In this document: one piece after another, positions 1 through 10,700 of the stretch
Layout of the letters: the number at the start of each line of letters is the position of its first letter
Position numbering within the stretch: the stretch's first letter is position 1
Notes under the pieces: generated by a model
What the model saw: the letters and a program-made list of their open reading frames with translations, nothing else
Database searches by the model: none
Told to the model about the DNA's origin: nothing
NCBI RefSeq assembly: GCF_019801015.1
Contig: NZ_JAHVJZ010000001.1
Coordinates: 806,001 to 870,000, forward strand
Source: Marinobacter nauticus
GTDB taxonomy: Bacteria; Pseudomonadota; Gammaproteobacteria; Enterobacterales; Shewanellaceae
Direction of reading: 5' to 3'
DNA: 64,000 nt
Translations under genes and position numbers: made by a program

Positions 1-1016
1 TGGGTGGGCCGGGCTACGCGCCAGAGATTGGCGGGCTGCTGGCCATCGGTGGACTGTACTCTTTCAGCACCGATCGGACCGATCCCACCCTACAGCGTTC
101 CAGCGTTGGCGGTTTTTTTATCGTTAATAAGGGCGATGGTGACCCGGGCTTTGCCGTGCGCTCCACCCAGAGTCTGTTCTTTGCGGATAATGCCCTGCGT
201 TATCAGGGCGAGGTTCGGGCCGGCACCCAAAGCACGCATTACTGGGGAGTCGGACAAGAAGCCGGTGACGCCCAGGACGCCAGCGACGATACCCTGATGC
301 GTCATCTGTCGATTGAATACCGGGGCACCCTGGCCTACCGGGTTTTGCCGGATCTCTATGTCGGGCCGTCACTCAACATCAGCTACTTCCGGCCGGATGA
401 CGAAGAGCTGCCGCCATCCGCCATCGAGGATGAAAACTTTCAGGTTTACCAGGACCGTCCCCTCAGCATGGGGTTGGGTCTGAGCCTGCAGTGGGACACC
501 CGCGATGTCGCGGTAAACGCCCGCGAGGGCCAGTACCTGAACCTGGAATACCTGCTGTACCGCCAGTCGCTGGGCAGCGACAACGACTTTGACAGTGGTT
601 TGCTCGACTACCGCTACTACCATGCGTTTGCGCCGGGTCGGGTGCTGGCCAGCTACAACGCGCTGCAATGGGCGGAAGGCGACGTGCCCTACTACGCCAT
701 GCCAAAACTGGGCGGCATGCGCTCCATGCGGGGCATCTACCATGGCCGCTACCGGGACCAGTACGCGCTGGAGCACACCCTGGAATACCGCCACACCTTC
801 CGCCGCGCCGATGGCAGCCTCAGCAACCATGGCATGGTGGGCTGGGCCGGAATCGGCTTTGTTGCCGCGGATTTTTCCGGCCTTTACCAAAACGCCCTGT
901 CCAGTTTTGGCGTGGGCTATCGCTATGAAATTCAGCCCCGCATGAATGTGCGCCTTGATCTGGGGATCAGCGCCGACGACAAGGGCTTCTACTTTAACTT
1001 CACCGAGGCATTTTGA
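1..1016 (+). CDS. BamA/TamA-family outer-membrane beta-barrel protein (3' part only)
   Basis: The reading frame is open from the window edge (first full codon at base 3) to a TGA at 1014-1016, so the N-terminus lies outside. The visible 338 residues alternate hydrophobic and polar residues and are rich in aromatic residues. They end in Phe (FTEAF), as expected for an outer-membrane barrel. Segments such as GMGLSLQWDTRD-like LGLSLQWDTRD and the late GGMRSMRGIYHGRYRD loop fit the Omp85/surface-antigen (bacterial D15) barrel, whose conserved R-G-x-x motif lies in an inward loop. The next gene starts inside this stop codon, so the two are probably co-transcribed. The family call is by pattern only; substrate unknown. 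An internal ATG at 156 is not a credible start because barrel sequence continues upstream of it. Confidence 0.75.
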   Translation, partial: GGPGYAPEIGGLLAIGGLYSFSTDRTDPTLQRSSVGGFFIVNKGDGDPGFAVRSTQSLFFADNALRYQGEVRAGTQSTHYWGVGQEAGDAQDASDDTLMRHLSIEYRGTLAYRVLPDLYVGPSLNISYFRPDDEELPPSAIEDENFQVYQDRPLSMGLGLSLQWDTRDVAVNAREGQYLNLEYLLYRQSLGSDNDFDSGLLDYRYYHAFAPGRVLASYNALQWAEGDVPYYAMPKLGGMRSMRGIYHGRYRDQYALEHTLEYRHTFRRADGSLSNHGMVGWAGIGFVAADFSGLYQNALSSFGVGYRYEIQPRMNVRLDLGISADDKGFYFNFTEAF

Positions 1017-1960
1017 TGTTGCGCTCCACTATTGGCCTTCTGGCCCTGCTTTCCTTTGGCGCTCTGGCCACCAACGATGAGGTGGTGCGCGCAGCCGATG
1101 AAGCAACGACCCCACAACACTGGAGCCGACTGCCCATCTGGGGCGACAAAGCCCGCGAGTACGGTGCTGAACTGCCGCTGCCCATTGGTGTCACCCTGCT
1201 GGTGAACCAGATCTCTGCTGACTACAAAGCCAAAGATGACTTTCTGCTTCAGGTTGATGGCGGCGTGCTGGGGCTGATCGCCCCCGGTGACGTGACCGTA
1301 CCCGCAGAGGATGTCGCCATCACTGGTGAAGACCGCAGCATTCAGCTGAAAGTGGACGCCTGGATCCTGCCGTTCTGGAACGTGTATGGCATCGTCGGAT
1401 ACGTGGATGGCCACAAGGACATCACGGCCAAGCTCGATAACGTGGACGGCCTCGATTGCGGCCGCCTGCCCTGCCCGGACCTGACCGGCGTAACGCTGCC
1501 CATCCCGATTGAATACACCGCCAATAACTGGGGCCTGGGGACCGTTCTGGCCGGTCAGGTCACCGTTGTTGATGGCTGGCAGCCCTTTATCATCAGTGCC
1601 GTGGGTGCCATGGTAAACGCCCGCACCTCCACCACCGACAGCCTGATCAAAACCCGTCTGGGTCAGTTGCGGGTGGGACAGCGCTTTGACGTCAACGGGG
1701 ACAAGATCGCCTGGTTCCTGGGTTACCAGTACCAGAAAATCGACCAGCGCATCACCGGCACTTACGACTTCCGCGGCACCGAACTGGCCTGGCTGATGGA
1801 GCAGGTGCATTTCGATGTGGAACTGACCAACCAGGAAAACCACAACATGGCGGTCAGCATGATGTACGACTTCGGCCCGCAGGATGAATGGAACCTCTTT
1901 GTGGAGTACGGCTTCCTCAACTGGGACCAACTGACCATCGGCATCGGTCGCCGTTTTTAA
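1016..1960 (+). CDS. predicted outer-membrane beta-barrel protein of unknown function
   Basis: 314 residues from the ATG at 1016, which overlaps the preceding stop by one base (TGATG). The N-terminus MLRSTIGLLALLSFGALA is a signal peptide. The mature part has repeated amphipathic strands and ends in ...TIGIGRRF, a C-terminal Phe typical of proteins inserted by the Bam machinery. I do not recognise a named family. Translational coupling to the BamA/TamA-like gene suggests that the two barrels act together or are assembled together. The TTG one codon upstream is possible but less likely as a start. A strong hairpin terminator follows. Confidence 0.7.
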   Translation: MLRSTIGLLALLSFGALATNDEVVRAADEATTPQHWSRLPIWGDKAREYGAELPLPIGVTLLVNQISADYKAKDDFLLQVDGGVLGLIAPGDVTVPAEDVAITGEDRSIQLKVDAWILPFWNVYGIVGYVDGHKDITAKLDNVDGLDCGRLPCPDLTGVTLPIPIEYTANNWGLGTVLAGQVTVVDGWQPFIISAVGAMVNARTSTTDSLIKTRLGQLRVGQRFDVNGDKIAWFLGYQYQKIDQRITGTYDFRGTELAWLMEQVHFDVELTNQENHNMAVSMMYDFGPQDEWNLFVEYGFLNWDQLTIGIGRRF

Positions 1961-1980
1961 GCCACTTTTTCATCCACTTT

Positions 1981-2012
1981 GCGTGCCACGCGTGATCCGT
2001 GGCACGCTTTTC
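1981..2012 (+). terminator. intrinsic terminator of the barrel-gene pair
   Basis: A perfect 10-bp stem (GCGTGCCACG at 1981-1990, CGTGGCACGC at 1998-2007) with a 7-base loop is followed by TTTTCT. It ends the transcript before codB. Confidence 0.85.
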
Positions 2013-2090
2013 TCAATATCGCTTGAAGTTTCTATTCGTGCCCCTAAACTCCCGCGCAATTTGTCTGGAGCTTAACGACGGGAGAGACAC

Positions 2091-3341
2091 ATGTCGGCTG
2101 ATACTGAGTACGGATTGGAACCGGTACCACAACACGCACGTAAGGGATTTGTGCCACTGACCCTGGTGATGCTGGGGCTGACCTTCTTCTCCGCCAGCAT
2201 GTGGACAGGAGGCACACTGGGCACCGGCCTCAGCTTTGATGATTTCTTCCTCGCCGTTCTCATCGGCAACCTGCTTCTTGGTCTCTATACCGCTTTCCTT
2301 GGTTACATCGGCGCTTCCACCGGCCTCTCCACCCACCTTCTCGCCCGTTACTCATTTGGTACCAAAGGTTCCTGGCTTCCCTCTGCCCTGCTTGGCGGCA
2401 CTCAGGTGGGCTGGTTTGGTGTGGGCGTGGCGATGTTTGCCCTGCCGGTGGAAAAATTCACCGGCATCGATGCACAAATCCTGATTCTGGTGGCCGGCGT
2501 GGCCATGACGGTCACCGTGTTCTTTGGCATCTCCGCCCTGATGGTGCTGTCCACCATTGCCGTACCGGCGATTGCCCTGCTGGGCGGATACTCGGTCTAC
2601 CTCGCCACCGAATCGGCCGGCGGCATCAGCGCATTGGCTCAGCTGACGCCGAAAGAGCCGCTCTCCTTTAACCTGGCGCTGGCGATGGTGGTGGGCTCCT
2701 TCATCAGTGCCGGCACCCTGACCGCTGACTTTGTGCGCTTCGGCAAAAGCCCGAAAACCGCGGTGGCCGTCACCCTCATCGCCTTCTTTATCGGCAACTC
2801 TCTGATGTTCATCTTTGGCGCCGCCGGCGCGGCGGTGACCGGCCAGTCCGACATCTCCGAAGTGATGGTGATGCAGGGCCTGCTGGTTCCGGCCATCATC
2901 GTACTGGGCCTGAACATCTGGACCACCAACGACAATGCGCTGTACGCCTCCGGCCTGGGCTTCGCCAACATCACCGGTGGCAATGCCAAGATCCTCTCCA
3001 TTGCGAACGGCCTGGTGGGCACCCTGTTTGCCCTCTGGCTCTACAACAACTTTGTGGGCTGGCTGACCTTCCTCTCCGCCGCGATTCCGCCGGTGGGTGG
3101 GGTGCTGATTGCCGACTACCTGATCAACCGCAAGCGCTACCATAACTTTGCGGAAGCCCGCTTCCAGACGGTACGCTGGAGTGCCCTGACGGCCGTTGCG
3201 CTGGGGGTGGCCGCAGGCCACTTCCTGCCAGGCATTGTTCCGGTCAACGCCGTGCTGGGCGCGGCACTGTCCTATCCCCTGCTGAACCGACTGGAGTCGA
3301 AATCCAGCGCTGCCAGCCAGATCCAATCCGAAGGAGCCTGA
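2091..3341 (+). CDS. codB: cytosine permease CodB (NCS1 family)
   Basis: 416 residues, close to the size of E. coli CodB. It is a very hydrophobic inner-membrane protein with about 12 predicted helices. The N-terminal stretch ...[18 protein letters not shown], followed by [11 protein letters not shown], is the recognisable CodB/NCS1 start. It imports cytosine, probably with Na+ or H+, for deamination by the product of codA, which begins four bases after this stop. The ATG at 2091 is preceded by the purine-rich GGGAGAG. I looked for a PurR-type operator in the 78-bp upstream spacer and found no convincing one. Confidence 0.93.
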   Translation: MSADTEYGLEPVPQHARKGFVPLTLVMLGLTFFSASMWTGGTLGTGLSFDDFFLAVLIGNLLLGLYTAFLGYIGASTGLSTHLLARYSFGTKGSWLPSALLGGTQVGWFGVGVAMFALPVEKFTGIDAQILILVAGVAMTVTVFFGISALMVLSTIAVPAIALLGGYSVYLATESAGGISALAQLTPKEPLSFNLALAMVVGSFISAGTLTADFVRFGKSPKTAVAVTLIAFFIGNSLMFIFGAAGAAVTGQSDISEVMVMQGLLVPAIIVLGLNIWTTNDNALYASGLGFANITGGNAKILSIANGLVGTLFALWLYNNFVGWLTFLSAAIPPVGGVLIADYLINRKRYHNFAEARFQTVRWSALTAVALGVAAGHFLPGIVPVNAVLGAALSYPLLNRLESKSSAASQIQSEGA

Positions 3342-3345
3342 TCCC

Positions 3346-4608
3346 ATGTTGATCAACAACGTCCAGCTCGAAGGCCAGAGTGGCCTGTGGCAGATTCAGA
3401 GTGAACAGGGCGTGATCCGCGCACTGGTCCCGATGGCCGATGCGGTCAGCGGTGACGCCATCGACGGTGAAGGCGGCCTGGCGGTCGCCCCCTTTATTGA
3501 GCCTCATATTCACCTGGACACCACCCAGACTGCCGGCCAGCCCAACTGGAACCGCTCCGGTACCCTGTTTGAGGGCATCGAACGCTGGGCCGAGCGAAAA
3601 GCGATGCTGACCCCGGAGGATGTGAAATCCCGCGCCCGTCAGACTCTGAAATGGCAGATCGCCAACGGCGTGCAGTTTGTCCGCACCCATGTGGACGTGT
3701 CCGACCCGGAACTGGTGGCGCTCAAGGCGATGCTGGAACTGCGCGAAGAGATGAAACAATGGGTAACGCTGCAGATTGTGGCGTTCCCGCAGGAAGGGAT
3801 CCTCTCCTACCCCAACGGCAAAGCGCTGATGCGTCAGGCGATGGAGCTGGGTGCCGATGTGATTGGCGCCATTCCCCACTTCGAATTCACCCGGGAATAC
3901 GGCGTCGAATCCCTGCACTACATGTTTGACCTGGCGGACGAGTTCGATTGCCTGGTGGACGTGCACTGCGATGAGATTGACGATGAGCAGTCCCGATTTG
4001 TGGAAACCCTGGCCACACTGGCACTGGAGCGTGGCATTGGTCATCGCGTGACCGCCAGCCACACCACCGCCATGCACAGCTACAACGGCGCGTACACCTC
4101 CCGCCTGTTCCGCCTGCTGAAGATGTCCGGCATCAACTTTGTCGCCAACCCGCTGGTGAACATCCACCTGCAGGGGCGTTTCGACACCTACCCGAAGCGC
4201 CGCGGCATCACCCGCGTAAAAGAGATGCTGGAAAGCGGCATCAACGTCTGCTTCGGCCACGATGATGTGTTTGACCCCTGGTATCCGCTGGGCACCGCCA
4301 ACATGCTCCAGGTACTGCATATGGGCATGCACGTCTGCCAGTTGATGGGCTACGACCAGCTGGACGACAGCCTCAAGCTGATTGGCCGTCACAGCGCCCG
4401 GACGTTGCAGGTGGAAGACCAGTACGGCATCGAAGTGGGCAAACCCGCCAGCCTGCTTATCCTGCCGGCCGAAAGCCAGTTTGACGCCCTGCGCCGTCAG
4501 GTGCCGGTGCGCTACTCCATCCGTCACGGCAAGGTGCTGGCCCAAACCCGCCCGGCTCAGACCGAACTCCACCTTGGTGAAACCGAAGCCGTCGACTTCC
4601 GACGCTGA
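3346..4608 (+). CDS. codA: cytosine deaminase CodA
   Basis: 420 residues. It hydrolyses cytosine to uracil and ammonia in the cytoplasm, feeding pyrimidine salvage. The metal and catalytic residues of the amidohydrolase fold are all present: H54-I-H56 (EPHIHLD), H207 and E210 (DVHCDE), H239 (ASHTT) and D306 (GHDDVFDPW). They sit at a constant offset of seven from E. coli CodA numbering (61/63, 214/217, 246, 313). AAGGAG lies 9 bases before the ATG. It is coupled to codB as an operon and closed by a bidirectional terminator. Confidence 0.95.
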   Translation: MLINNVQLEGQSGLWQIQSEQGVIRALVPMADAVSGDAIDGEGGLAVAPFIEPHIHLDTTQTAGQPNWNRSGTLFEGIERWAERKAMLTPEDVKSRARQTLKWQIANGVQFVRTHVDVSDPELVALKAMLELREEMKQWVTLQIVAFPQEGILSYPNGKALMRQAMELGADVIGAIPHFEFTREYGVESLHYMFDLADEFDCLVDVHCDEIDDEQSRFVETLATLALERGIGHRVTASHTTAMHSYNGAYTSRLFRLLKMSGINFVANPLVNIHLQGRFDTYPKRRGITRVKEMLESGINVCFGHDDVFDPWYPLGTANMLQVLHMGMHVCQLMGYDQLDDSLKLIGRHSARTLQVEDQYGIEVGKPASLLILPAESQFDALRRQVPVRYSIRHGKVLAQTRPAQTELHLGETEAVDFRR

Positions 4609-4621
4609 GCCGTCCGGAACC

Positions 4622-4651
4622 AAAAAAGCGAGCCATCAGGCTCGCTTTTTT
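4622..4651. terminator. bidirectional terminator between codA and the TetR gene
   Basis: Stem GCGAGCC (4628-4634)/GGCTCGC (4639-4645), loop ATCA, flanked by six A and six T. It can end both the plus-strand codBA transcript and the convergent minus-strand regulator. Confidence 0.88.
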
Positions 4652-4675
4652 ATTGGGGGAAGCAGGCGTGTGCCA

Positions 4676-5386
4676 TCAGATCAGATGGCCCGGTACGCAG
4701 GTGCCCTCCACCATCAGCTCACACAGGCTGTCCGGATTCGGGATCTCATGCTCCGGCACCCCCAACAGCGGCGCAATCAGACGGGCAAACAAGCGCCAAT
4801 GCGCCAGCAACGCCTTCTCATCGTCACTGCCATAGGTTTGGGTCAGCAGTGGACGCAGGGTCGCCGGAGCATCAGAAAACATGCAGCAGAACCACTTGAT
4901 CTCGCGGACGTTGGAGTCCTGCAGATACCCCTCCTTCTGGGTCTTTTCCAGTTCGGTCAGAAACACCTTTTCGGTGTTCCCGTGCAGGTCATAGAGGTAA
5001 TCAAACAGCTCTTCTTTGGAGCCCATGGCACTGGCTGCGAGACGGGATGGCCGGGGGTCAATCAACAGGCTGGCCATCAGGCGGGTCAACATCACAAACA
5101 GACGCTTGTTGGCGGGCAACTCAGGATCACTCTCCGCAACCAGGGTTTCCATCAGGCCCTGAATGTAGAGGTGCACCTCGTCGCAGATACGATGCCAGAT
5201 CTGCTCTTTGCTGCCGAAATGGTGCCGGATCAGGCCGTGGGAGACCCCGGCCGCTTCGCTGATCTCCCGCACCGAGACTTTATCAAAACCCTTCTGGCTG
5301 AACAGGTCGGCCGCAGCGCAGAGGATGGACGCTTTGGTCTGCTCCGCTGCTTCAGCACTCTGACGACCGCTGCGTTTATCTACCAT
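4676..5386 (-). CDS. TetR/AcrR-family transcriptional regulator, probable repressor of the adjacent RND pump
   Basis: 236 residues from the ATG at 5386, chosen because AAGAGAG sits just upstream; an in-frame start at 5413 would add nine residues without a better ribosome site. The N-terminal HTH is clear: ILCAAADLFSQKGFDKVSV followed by EISEAAGVSHGLIRHHFGSK. The C-terminal two thirds is an unconserved all-helical ligand domain. It is divergent from a dual-adaptor RND operon, the usual arrangement for a TetR repressor relieved by a pump substrate. A near-palindrome at 5509-5528 in the shared intergenic region is the likely operator. The ligand is not predictable. Confidence 0.88.
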   Translation of the reverse strand: MVDKRSGRQSAEAAEQTKASILCAAADLFSQKGFDKVSVREISEAAGVSHGLIRHHFGSKEQIWHRICDEVHLYIQGLMETLVAESDPELPANKRLFVMLTRLMASLLIDPRPSRLAASAMGSKEELFDYLYDLHGNTEKVFLTELEKTQKEGYLQDSNVREIKWFCCMFSDAPATLRPLLTQTYGSDDEKALLAHWRLFARLIAPLLGVPEHEIPNPDSLCELMVEGTCVPGHLI

Positions 5387-5508
5387 GCCAACTCTCTTTC
5401 GTATCCAGAACAATGGGATTCATTATGCCTTTCCCCACCAGAACTTGGCCAGTGGCGAGGCGCTCTGCCCTTTATTATCCACACGTAAAGTAAATTTGCT
5501 ATCCGTAG

Positions 5509-5528
5509 GGAGAGTAAATATACTTTCC
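5509..5528. promoter_or_regulatory. putative TetR operator between the regulator and the RND operon
   Basis: The 20-base GGAGAGTAAATATACTTTCC matches its own reverse complement except for two mismatched pairs. A second related arm, AAAGTAAATTT at 5487-5497, forms an inverted repeat with AAATATACTTT at 5516-5526. The site lies 122 bp before the TetR start and 58 bp before the first adaptor start, where one dimer could control both promoters. Binding is inferred. Confidence 0.5.
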
Positions 5529-5586
5529 ATCCGTATAGCAACGTACATTTCGTTAACCCATCGTTTGCAACGCAGGAATTTCCGCC

Positions 5587-6654
5587 ATGATGGATCGCCG
5601 ACCGCCTCCAACTTCGGTTGCGCTGGCCGCACTGCTGGCCGGTGCGCTTTCCCTGACCGGCTGCTCTGAAGTGCAGTCTTTCCCGGCAGAGGACAGCGAA
5701 AAGCCGGTAAAAGTTGTTGAGGTGCCCCGCACTCACTCCGCGCTCTCCCGCCCGTTTTCCGCTCAGATTGAAGCCAGCGATCGTGCCCAGCTGGCGTTTC
5801 GCGTCAGCGGCCAGATCGACCAATTTCATGTCCGTATGGGTCAAACCGTCAAACAGGGCCAGGTACTGGCGACACTGGACCCTAACGACTACCTGATCGC
5901 AGTCGAAGCGCGTCAGGCCGAGTACGAGCTGGCCAAAGTGCGGCTGGAGCGTACCGAGCGCCTGTTTAAGCAACGCCTGACCAGTGAAGATGAGCGCGAC
6001 CGTGCCCAGACCGAACTGACCGTAGCGCAGGCGCGGCTTGATCAGGCCAAAACCGACCTGAGCTACACCCAGCTGGTGGCCCCGTTTGACGGCGCCGTAT
6101 CGCTGACCCACAAGCGCGCGTTCGAGATTGCCGGCGCTAATGAGCCGGTTCTGAATCTGCAGGGCGACCGGGTACTGGACCTGGCCTTTAACCTGCCCAG
6201 CCAATACGCGGATATGCTCAGCCCCGACGCCAACGTTCAGTTCAGCGTGCAGTTTGCCGACCTTCCCGGCCTGCAACTGTCGGCCCGTTTTAAAGAGAGC
6301 GACGCCAGCCCGGACCGCGACACCAACAGCTTCCGGGTGATCCTCTCCATTGAGCGTCCCGACACACTCAACCTGCTCCCCGGCATGGCAGCGGAAGTCA
6401 CCGCCAGCGTACCAACCCTGAGCAACGACGCCTGGTTCCTGCCCCAGGAAGCGATCGTCGCCCGGGATGGACAGCGCGTGACCGTCTGGCAACTGGATGA
6501 CAACGGACGTCTGGCGCCGCTGGACCTCATCCTAGATGACCGCGGCGCGGTGCTTTCCGGGGCGCAACCGGGCGCCCGTCTGGTCGCTGCCGGTGCCACG
6601 GAGTTGAAAGCGGGCCAGAAGGTCCGTCATTGGGTTCGGGAGGGGGGCCTGTGA
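5587..6654 (+). CDS. RND efflux periplasmic adaptor (membrane fusion protein), lipoprotein, first of two
   Basis: 355 residues. A signal peptide ends in the lipobox LTGC, so the protein should be lipid-anchored and face the periplasm. A lipoyl half (IDQFHVRMGQTVKQGQVLATLD), a helical hairpin (VEARQAEYELAKVRLERTE) and a second lipoyl half (YTQLVAPFDGAVS) follow in HlyD/AcrA order. AGGAA lies 8 bases before the ATG. The next adaptor gene starts in this stop codon. Two adaptors with one permease recalls the TriABC-type arrangement, where both adaptors are needed; no outer-membrane channel gene is nearby, so a TolC from elsewhere would be used. Substrate unknown. Confidence 0.9.
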   Translation: MMDRRPPPTSVALAALLAGALSLTGCSEVQSFPAEDSEKPVKVVEVPRTHSALSRPFSAQIEASDRAQLAFRVSGQIDQFHVRMGQTVKQGQVLATLDPNDYLIAVEARQAEYELAKVRLERTERLFKQRLTSEDERDRAQTELTVAQARLDQAKTDLSYTQLVAPFDGAVSLTHKRAFEIAGANEPVLNLQGDRVLDLAFNLPSQYADMLSPDANVQFSVQFADLPGLQLSARFKESDASPDRDTNSFRVILSIERPDTLNLLPGMAAEVTASVPTLSNDAWFLPQEAIVARDGQRVTVWQLDDNGRLAPLDLILDDRGAVLSGAQPGARLVAAGATELKAGQKVRHWVREGGL

Positions 6655-7733
6655 TGATGTTTGAACGTAACCTTATCCGGCTCTGGCCGCTGCTGTTCCT
6701 GCTCACGTTATGGCTGATCGCCGGCTGCAGCCCGCAGGTCAGCCAGGTCGCTCCAAAACCGATGGCGGTGATGACCATTGAGATCGCCGCTTCCGAACAG
6801 GCCCCCCAGCGCAGCTTTAATGGCCGCGTGGTGCCGGCGGACCTGACGCAACTGGCCTTCCGCATTGATGGCAAGCTGGCCGAACTGGCGATTCGTCCTG
6901 GGCAAACCGTGGCAGCCGGACAACGGATCGCCACCCTGGTGGACCGCAACCAGCAACAGGCGGTCACCGATGCCCAGGCCCGCTTTACCCTGCTTGAGCG
7001 TCAACTGTCCCGCGCCGAAGCGCTGTTCCGTCAGGGGTCAGTATCGGACGCAGAGATGGACGAACTGCGCGCTAACTGGCGCCTGGCCCGGGCTAACCTC
7101 AATGCCGCCCGCTCACAGCTTAAATACACCCGCCTTGAAGCGCCGTTCGACGGCGTGGTGGCGGAAGTGTTCAAGGAACGCTTTGAAACCCTGAGCCCCG
7201 GAGAACCGGTCGCCACCCTGTACAGGAAGGATCGCATGGACGTGCAGATCCCGGTGCCGGACAGCCTGTTGTCCCAGATTGACCCGAACTCCCCCAGCAT
7301 CGGCTACGCCCCGGAAGCGCAGATTGAAGGTCTGAGCCAACCGGTTGCCATGCGCTACCTGGAACACACCCTGGAACTGGACCCGCAAACCCGCGCGTTC
7401 CAGCTTTGGCTGAGTGTGCCAACCCAGGGGCTGGAGTGGCATCCGGGGATGCCCGCCACCGTTACCGTCGATATGGCCAAAGCCGGCCTGACCCTGCCAG
7501 AAGGCTTCCGGGTACCCCTCAGTGCCCTTGAAGCCACCGACCAGGCCGGTCAGTTCCGGGTCTGGAAGGTGGTGAGCAACCAGGTGCAACCTCAGCCTGT
7601 GGCCGTCAGTGCCGTTACCCAGAGTGGTGCTCTGGTCGATGCCGGACTGTCCGCCGGAGACACCCTGGTGGTGTCCGGACTGTCCCGACTTGAGGCGGGC
7701 ATGACCGTTCGCCCTCAGCCCAGCAAGGAGTGA
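6654..7733 (+). CDS. RND efflux periplasmic adaptor (membrane fusion protein), lipoprotein, second of two
   Basis: 359 residues from the ATG at 6654, which overlaps the previous TGA by one base. GGAGGGGGG is positioned just upstream, which supports this start over an in-frame ATG at 6630 that would add eight glycine-rich residues. The signal peptide ends in the lipobox IAGC. The lipoyl/hairpin/beta-barrel order matches the first adaptor (AELAIRPGQTVAAGQRIATL and YTRLEAPFDGVVAEV), but the two proteins are clearly diverged, so this is not a recent duplication. The permease gene follows after 10 bp. Confidence 0.9.
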   Translation: MMFERNLIRLWPLLFLLTLWLIAGCSPQVSQVAPKPMAVMTIEIAASEQAPQRSFNGRVVPADLTQLAFRIDGKLAELAIRPGQTVAAGQRIATLVDRNQQQAVTDAQARFTLLERQLSRAEALFRQGSVSDAEMDELRANWRLARANLNAARSQLKYTRLEAPFDGVVAEVFKERFETLSPGEPVATLYRKDRMDVQIPVPDSLLSQIDPNSPSIGYAPEAQIEGLSQPVAMRYLEHTLELDPQTRAFQLWLSVPTQGLEWHPGMPATVTVDMAKAGLTLPEGFRVPLSALEATDQAGQFRVWKVVSNQVQPQPVAVSAVTQSGALVDAGLSAGDTLVVSGLSRLEAGMTVRPQPSKE

Positions 7734-7743
7734 GACCCCAGAT

Positions 7744-10700
7744 ATGAACATTGCGCACTACGCGATCAAGCACCGGGTCATCAGCTGGATGTTCCTGGTT
7801 ATTTTGGGCATTGGCGGGGTACTGGCATTCCAGGATCTGGGCCGGCTTGAAGACCCGGCGTTCACCATTAAGGACGCCATGGTGATCACCCAGTATCCGG
7901 GTGCCACGGCGATGGAAGTGGAAGAGGAACTCACCTATCCGCTGGAGAAAGCGATTCGTCAGTTGCCCTACGTGGATAAGATCAACTCCACCTCCACGCC
8001 GGGCATGTCGCAGATCATGGTCAGCATGAAGATGGACTACGGCGCGGACGAACTCCCGCAGATCTGGGATGAGTTGCGCCGCAAAGTGGCGGATGAACAG
8101 CCGATGCTGCCGCCCGGTGCCTATGCACCCAAGGTGATGGACGATTTCGGCGACGTATTCGGCATTTTGCTGATGGTGACCGGAGACAACTACAGCTACA
8201 GCGAGCTGAAAGCGTATGTGGACTCGCTGCGTCGGGAGCTGGAGCTGATCGACGGCGTCGGTAAAGTGGCGCTGGCCGGGGACCAGCAGGAGCAGATCCA
8301 CATTGAGGTGTCGCTGAAAAAACTGGCAGCACTCAATCTGGACGTCAACACCGTGGTGGGCCTGCTCAATCAGCAGAACGCGGTGCTGGACGCCGGTAAG
8401 ATCACCATCGACGGCGAATCCCTCTACCTCCGTCCCGGCGGTTTCGATTCCAGCGTTGACCCCATTATTCACGGCCGGGACACCGGCCAGCTGGTACGCC
8501 TGACTGACGTGGCCACCATCCACCGGGGCTTCCAGGAGATCCCCACCAACCTGGTGCAATACAACGGCGACAGTGCCATCAGCCTGGGCATCAGCTTTGC
8601 TACCGGCGTCAACGTAGTCGAAGTGGGCCAGCGCATTGACGCCCGCCTTGCGGAGCTGGAAACCGCCCGCCCCGCGGGGATTCACCTGCACACCCTCTAT
8701 GACCAGCCCAAAGAGGTGGACCAGTCGGTCGATGGCTTTATCATCAGCCTGGCCCAGGCGGTGGGCATTGTGATTGTGGTGCTGCTGTTTGCCATGGGCT
8801 TGCGCAGTGGCCTGATCATTGGCCTGGTGCTGCTGCTGACGGTGCTGGGCACCTTTATGATGATGCAGTGGACCAACGTCGAGCTTCACCGCATCTCTCT
8901 GGGCGCCCTGATCATTGCCCTGGGGATGCTGGTGGACAACGCCATTGTGGTGGTGGAAGGGATTCTGGTGGGGCGGCAACGCGGCCTCTCCAAGTTGGAT
9001 GCCGCCACCGGTATCGTCAAGCAGACCGCCTGGCCACTGCTGGGTGCCACGGTTATCGCCATCACCGCCTTCGCCCCGATTGGCCTGTCGCCGGATGCCA
9101 CCGGTGAGTTTATGGGCTCTCTGTTCTGGGTGCTGTGCTATTCGCTGTTCCTGAGCTGGATCACCGCGCTGACCCTGACCCCGTTCCTGGCGGACCTGCT
9201 GCTGCCCGCTAACGACGCCAAACAGGGCGATGGCGAACCGGCCGATCCCTACAAAGGCCTCATATTCACGTTGTTCCGCGGCACCCTCACCTTTGCCCTG
9301 CGCCATAAAGCTCTGACGCTGGGCGCGATGCTGATGCTGCTGGTGGGAGCCGGTGCCGGCTTTGGCTTTGTGAAAAACGCCTTCTTCCCCCCTTCGAACA
9401 CGCCAATTTTCTATCTGGATCTTTGGATGCCGGAGGGCACCGACATCCGCACCACCCATCAGATGGTGCAATCGGTTGAGGAAACCGTACTGGCCAAGCC
9501 GGGGGTGGCGTTCGTGACCTCCACCACCGGTCAGGGGATGCAACGCTTTACCCTCACCTACCAGCCAGAGAAACAGTATGCGGCGTTTGCTCAGTTGCAG
9601 GTGCGTACCGAAACCCGGGAGCAGATGCAGGCGCTGATGCTCGAGCTGGCCACCGAACTGCCGGACCGCTATCCCCAGGCTCAGTTCCAGCAACGTCTGA
9701 TGGAGATTGGTCCCTCTCCGGCGTCGAAGATTGAAGCACGCCTGAGTGGCCCTGACCCGGATACCCTGCGCACCCTTGCGGCTCAGGTCGAATCGATTTT
9801 CCGGGCCGATGACGGCGCCCGCAATGTCCGCTACAACTGGCGTGAGCGCACCAAGGTGCTGGCACCGGTGATCAACGAATCCCAGGCCCGCCGTCTGGGG
9901 ATCAGCAACGAAGAACTGGCGGGTACGCTGCAGATGGCCTTTGGCGGCACCACCGTTGGCCTATACCGTGACGGCACCCGGATGTTGCCCATCGTTGTGC
10001 GCCTGCCGGAAGAGGAGCGGGTCGACTTTGGCAGCTTCGACAACATCACCCTCTGGAGCCCGACGCTGCAAACCTATGTGCCGGTGCAGCAGGTGGTCAG
10101 CCGGGTGGATCTGGTGTGGCAGGACTCGGTGATTCAGCGCAAAGACCGCAAACGCACTCTGACCGTTATGGCCGACCACGACATCCTGGGCGATGAAACC
10201 GCCGCCAGCCTGTTTGCGCGATTGCGTCCGCAGGTGGAGGCGCTGGACCTGCCGCCGGGCTACAGCCTGGAATGGGGCGGCGAGTATGAAGCGCAGAACG
10301 ACGCCCAGAGCATGCTGTTCAGCTCGCTGCCGATGGGCTACCTGTTTATGTTCATCATCACCGTGTTCCTGTTCGATTCGCTGCGCAAGCCGGTGGTGAT
10401 CTGGCTGACGGTGCCGCTGTCGGTGATCGGGGTCACCGTGGGCCTGCTGGCCACCAACCAGCCCTTCACCTTCACCGCACTGCTGGGTCTGCTGTCCCTG
10501 AGCGGTATGGTGCTGAAAAATGGCATCGTGTTGCTGGACCAGCTGAATCTGGAACTGAACTCCGGTAAGGCGCCCTATCAGGCGGTGATGGACGCGGCCA
10601 TCAGTCGTGTCCGCCCGGTCAGCATGGCGGCACTGACCACCATTCTGGGGATGATCCCACTGGTGTTCGACGCCTTCTTCGCGTCCATGGCGGTGACCAT

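Noticed and set aside
2013-2090. PurR box before codBA
   Set aside because: CGCGCAATTTGTC has only partial similarity to ACGCAAACGTTTGCGT.
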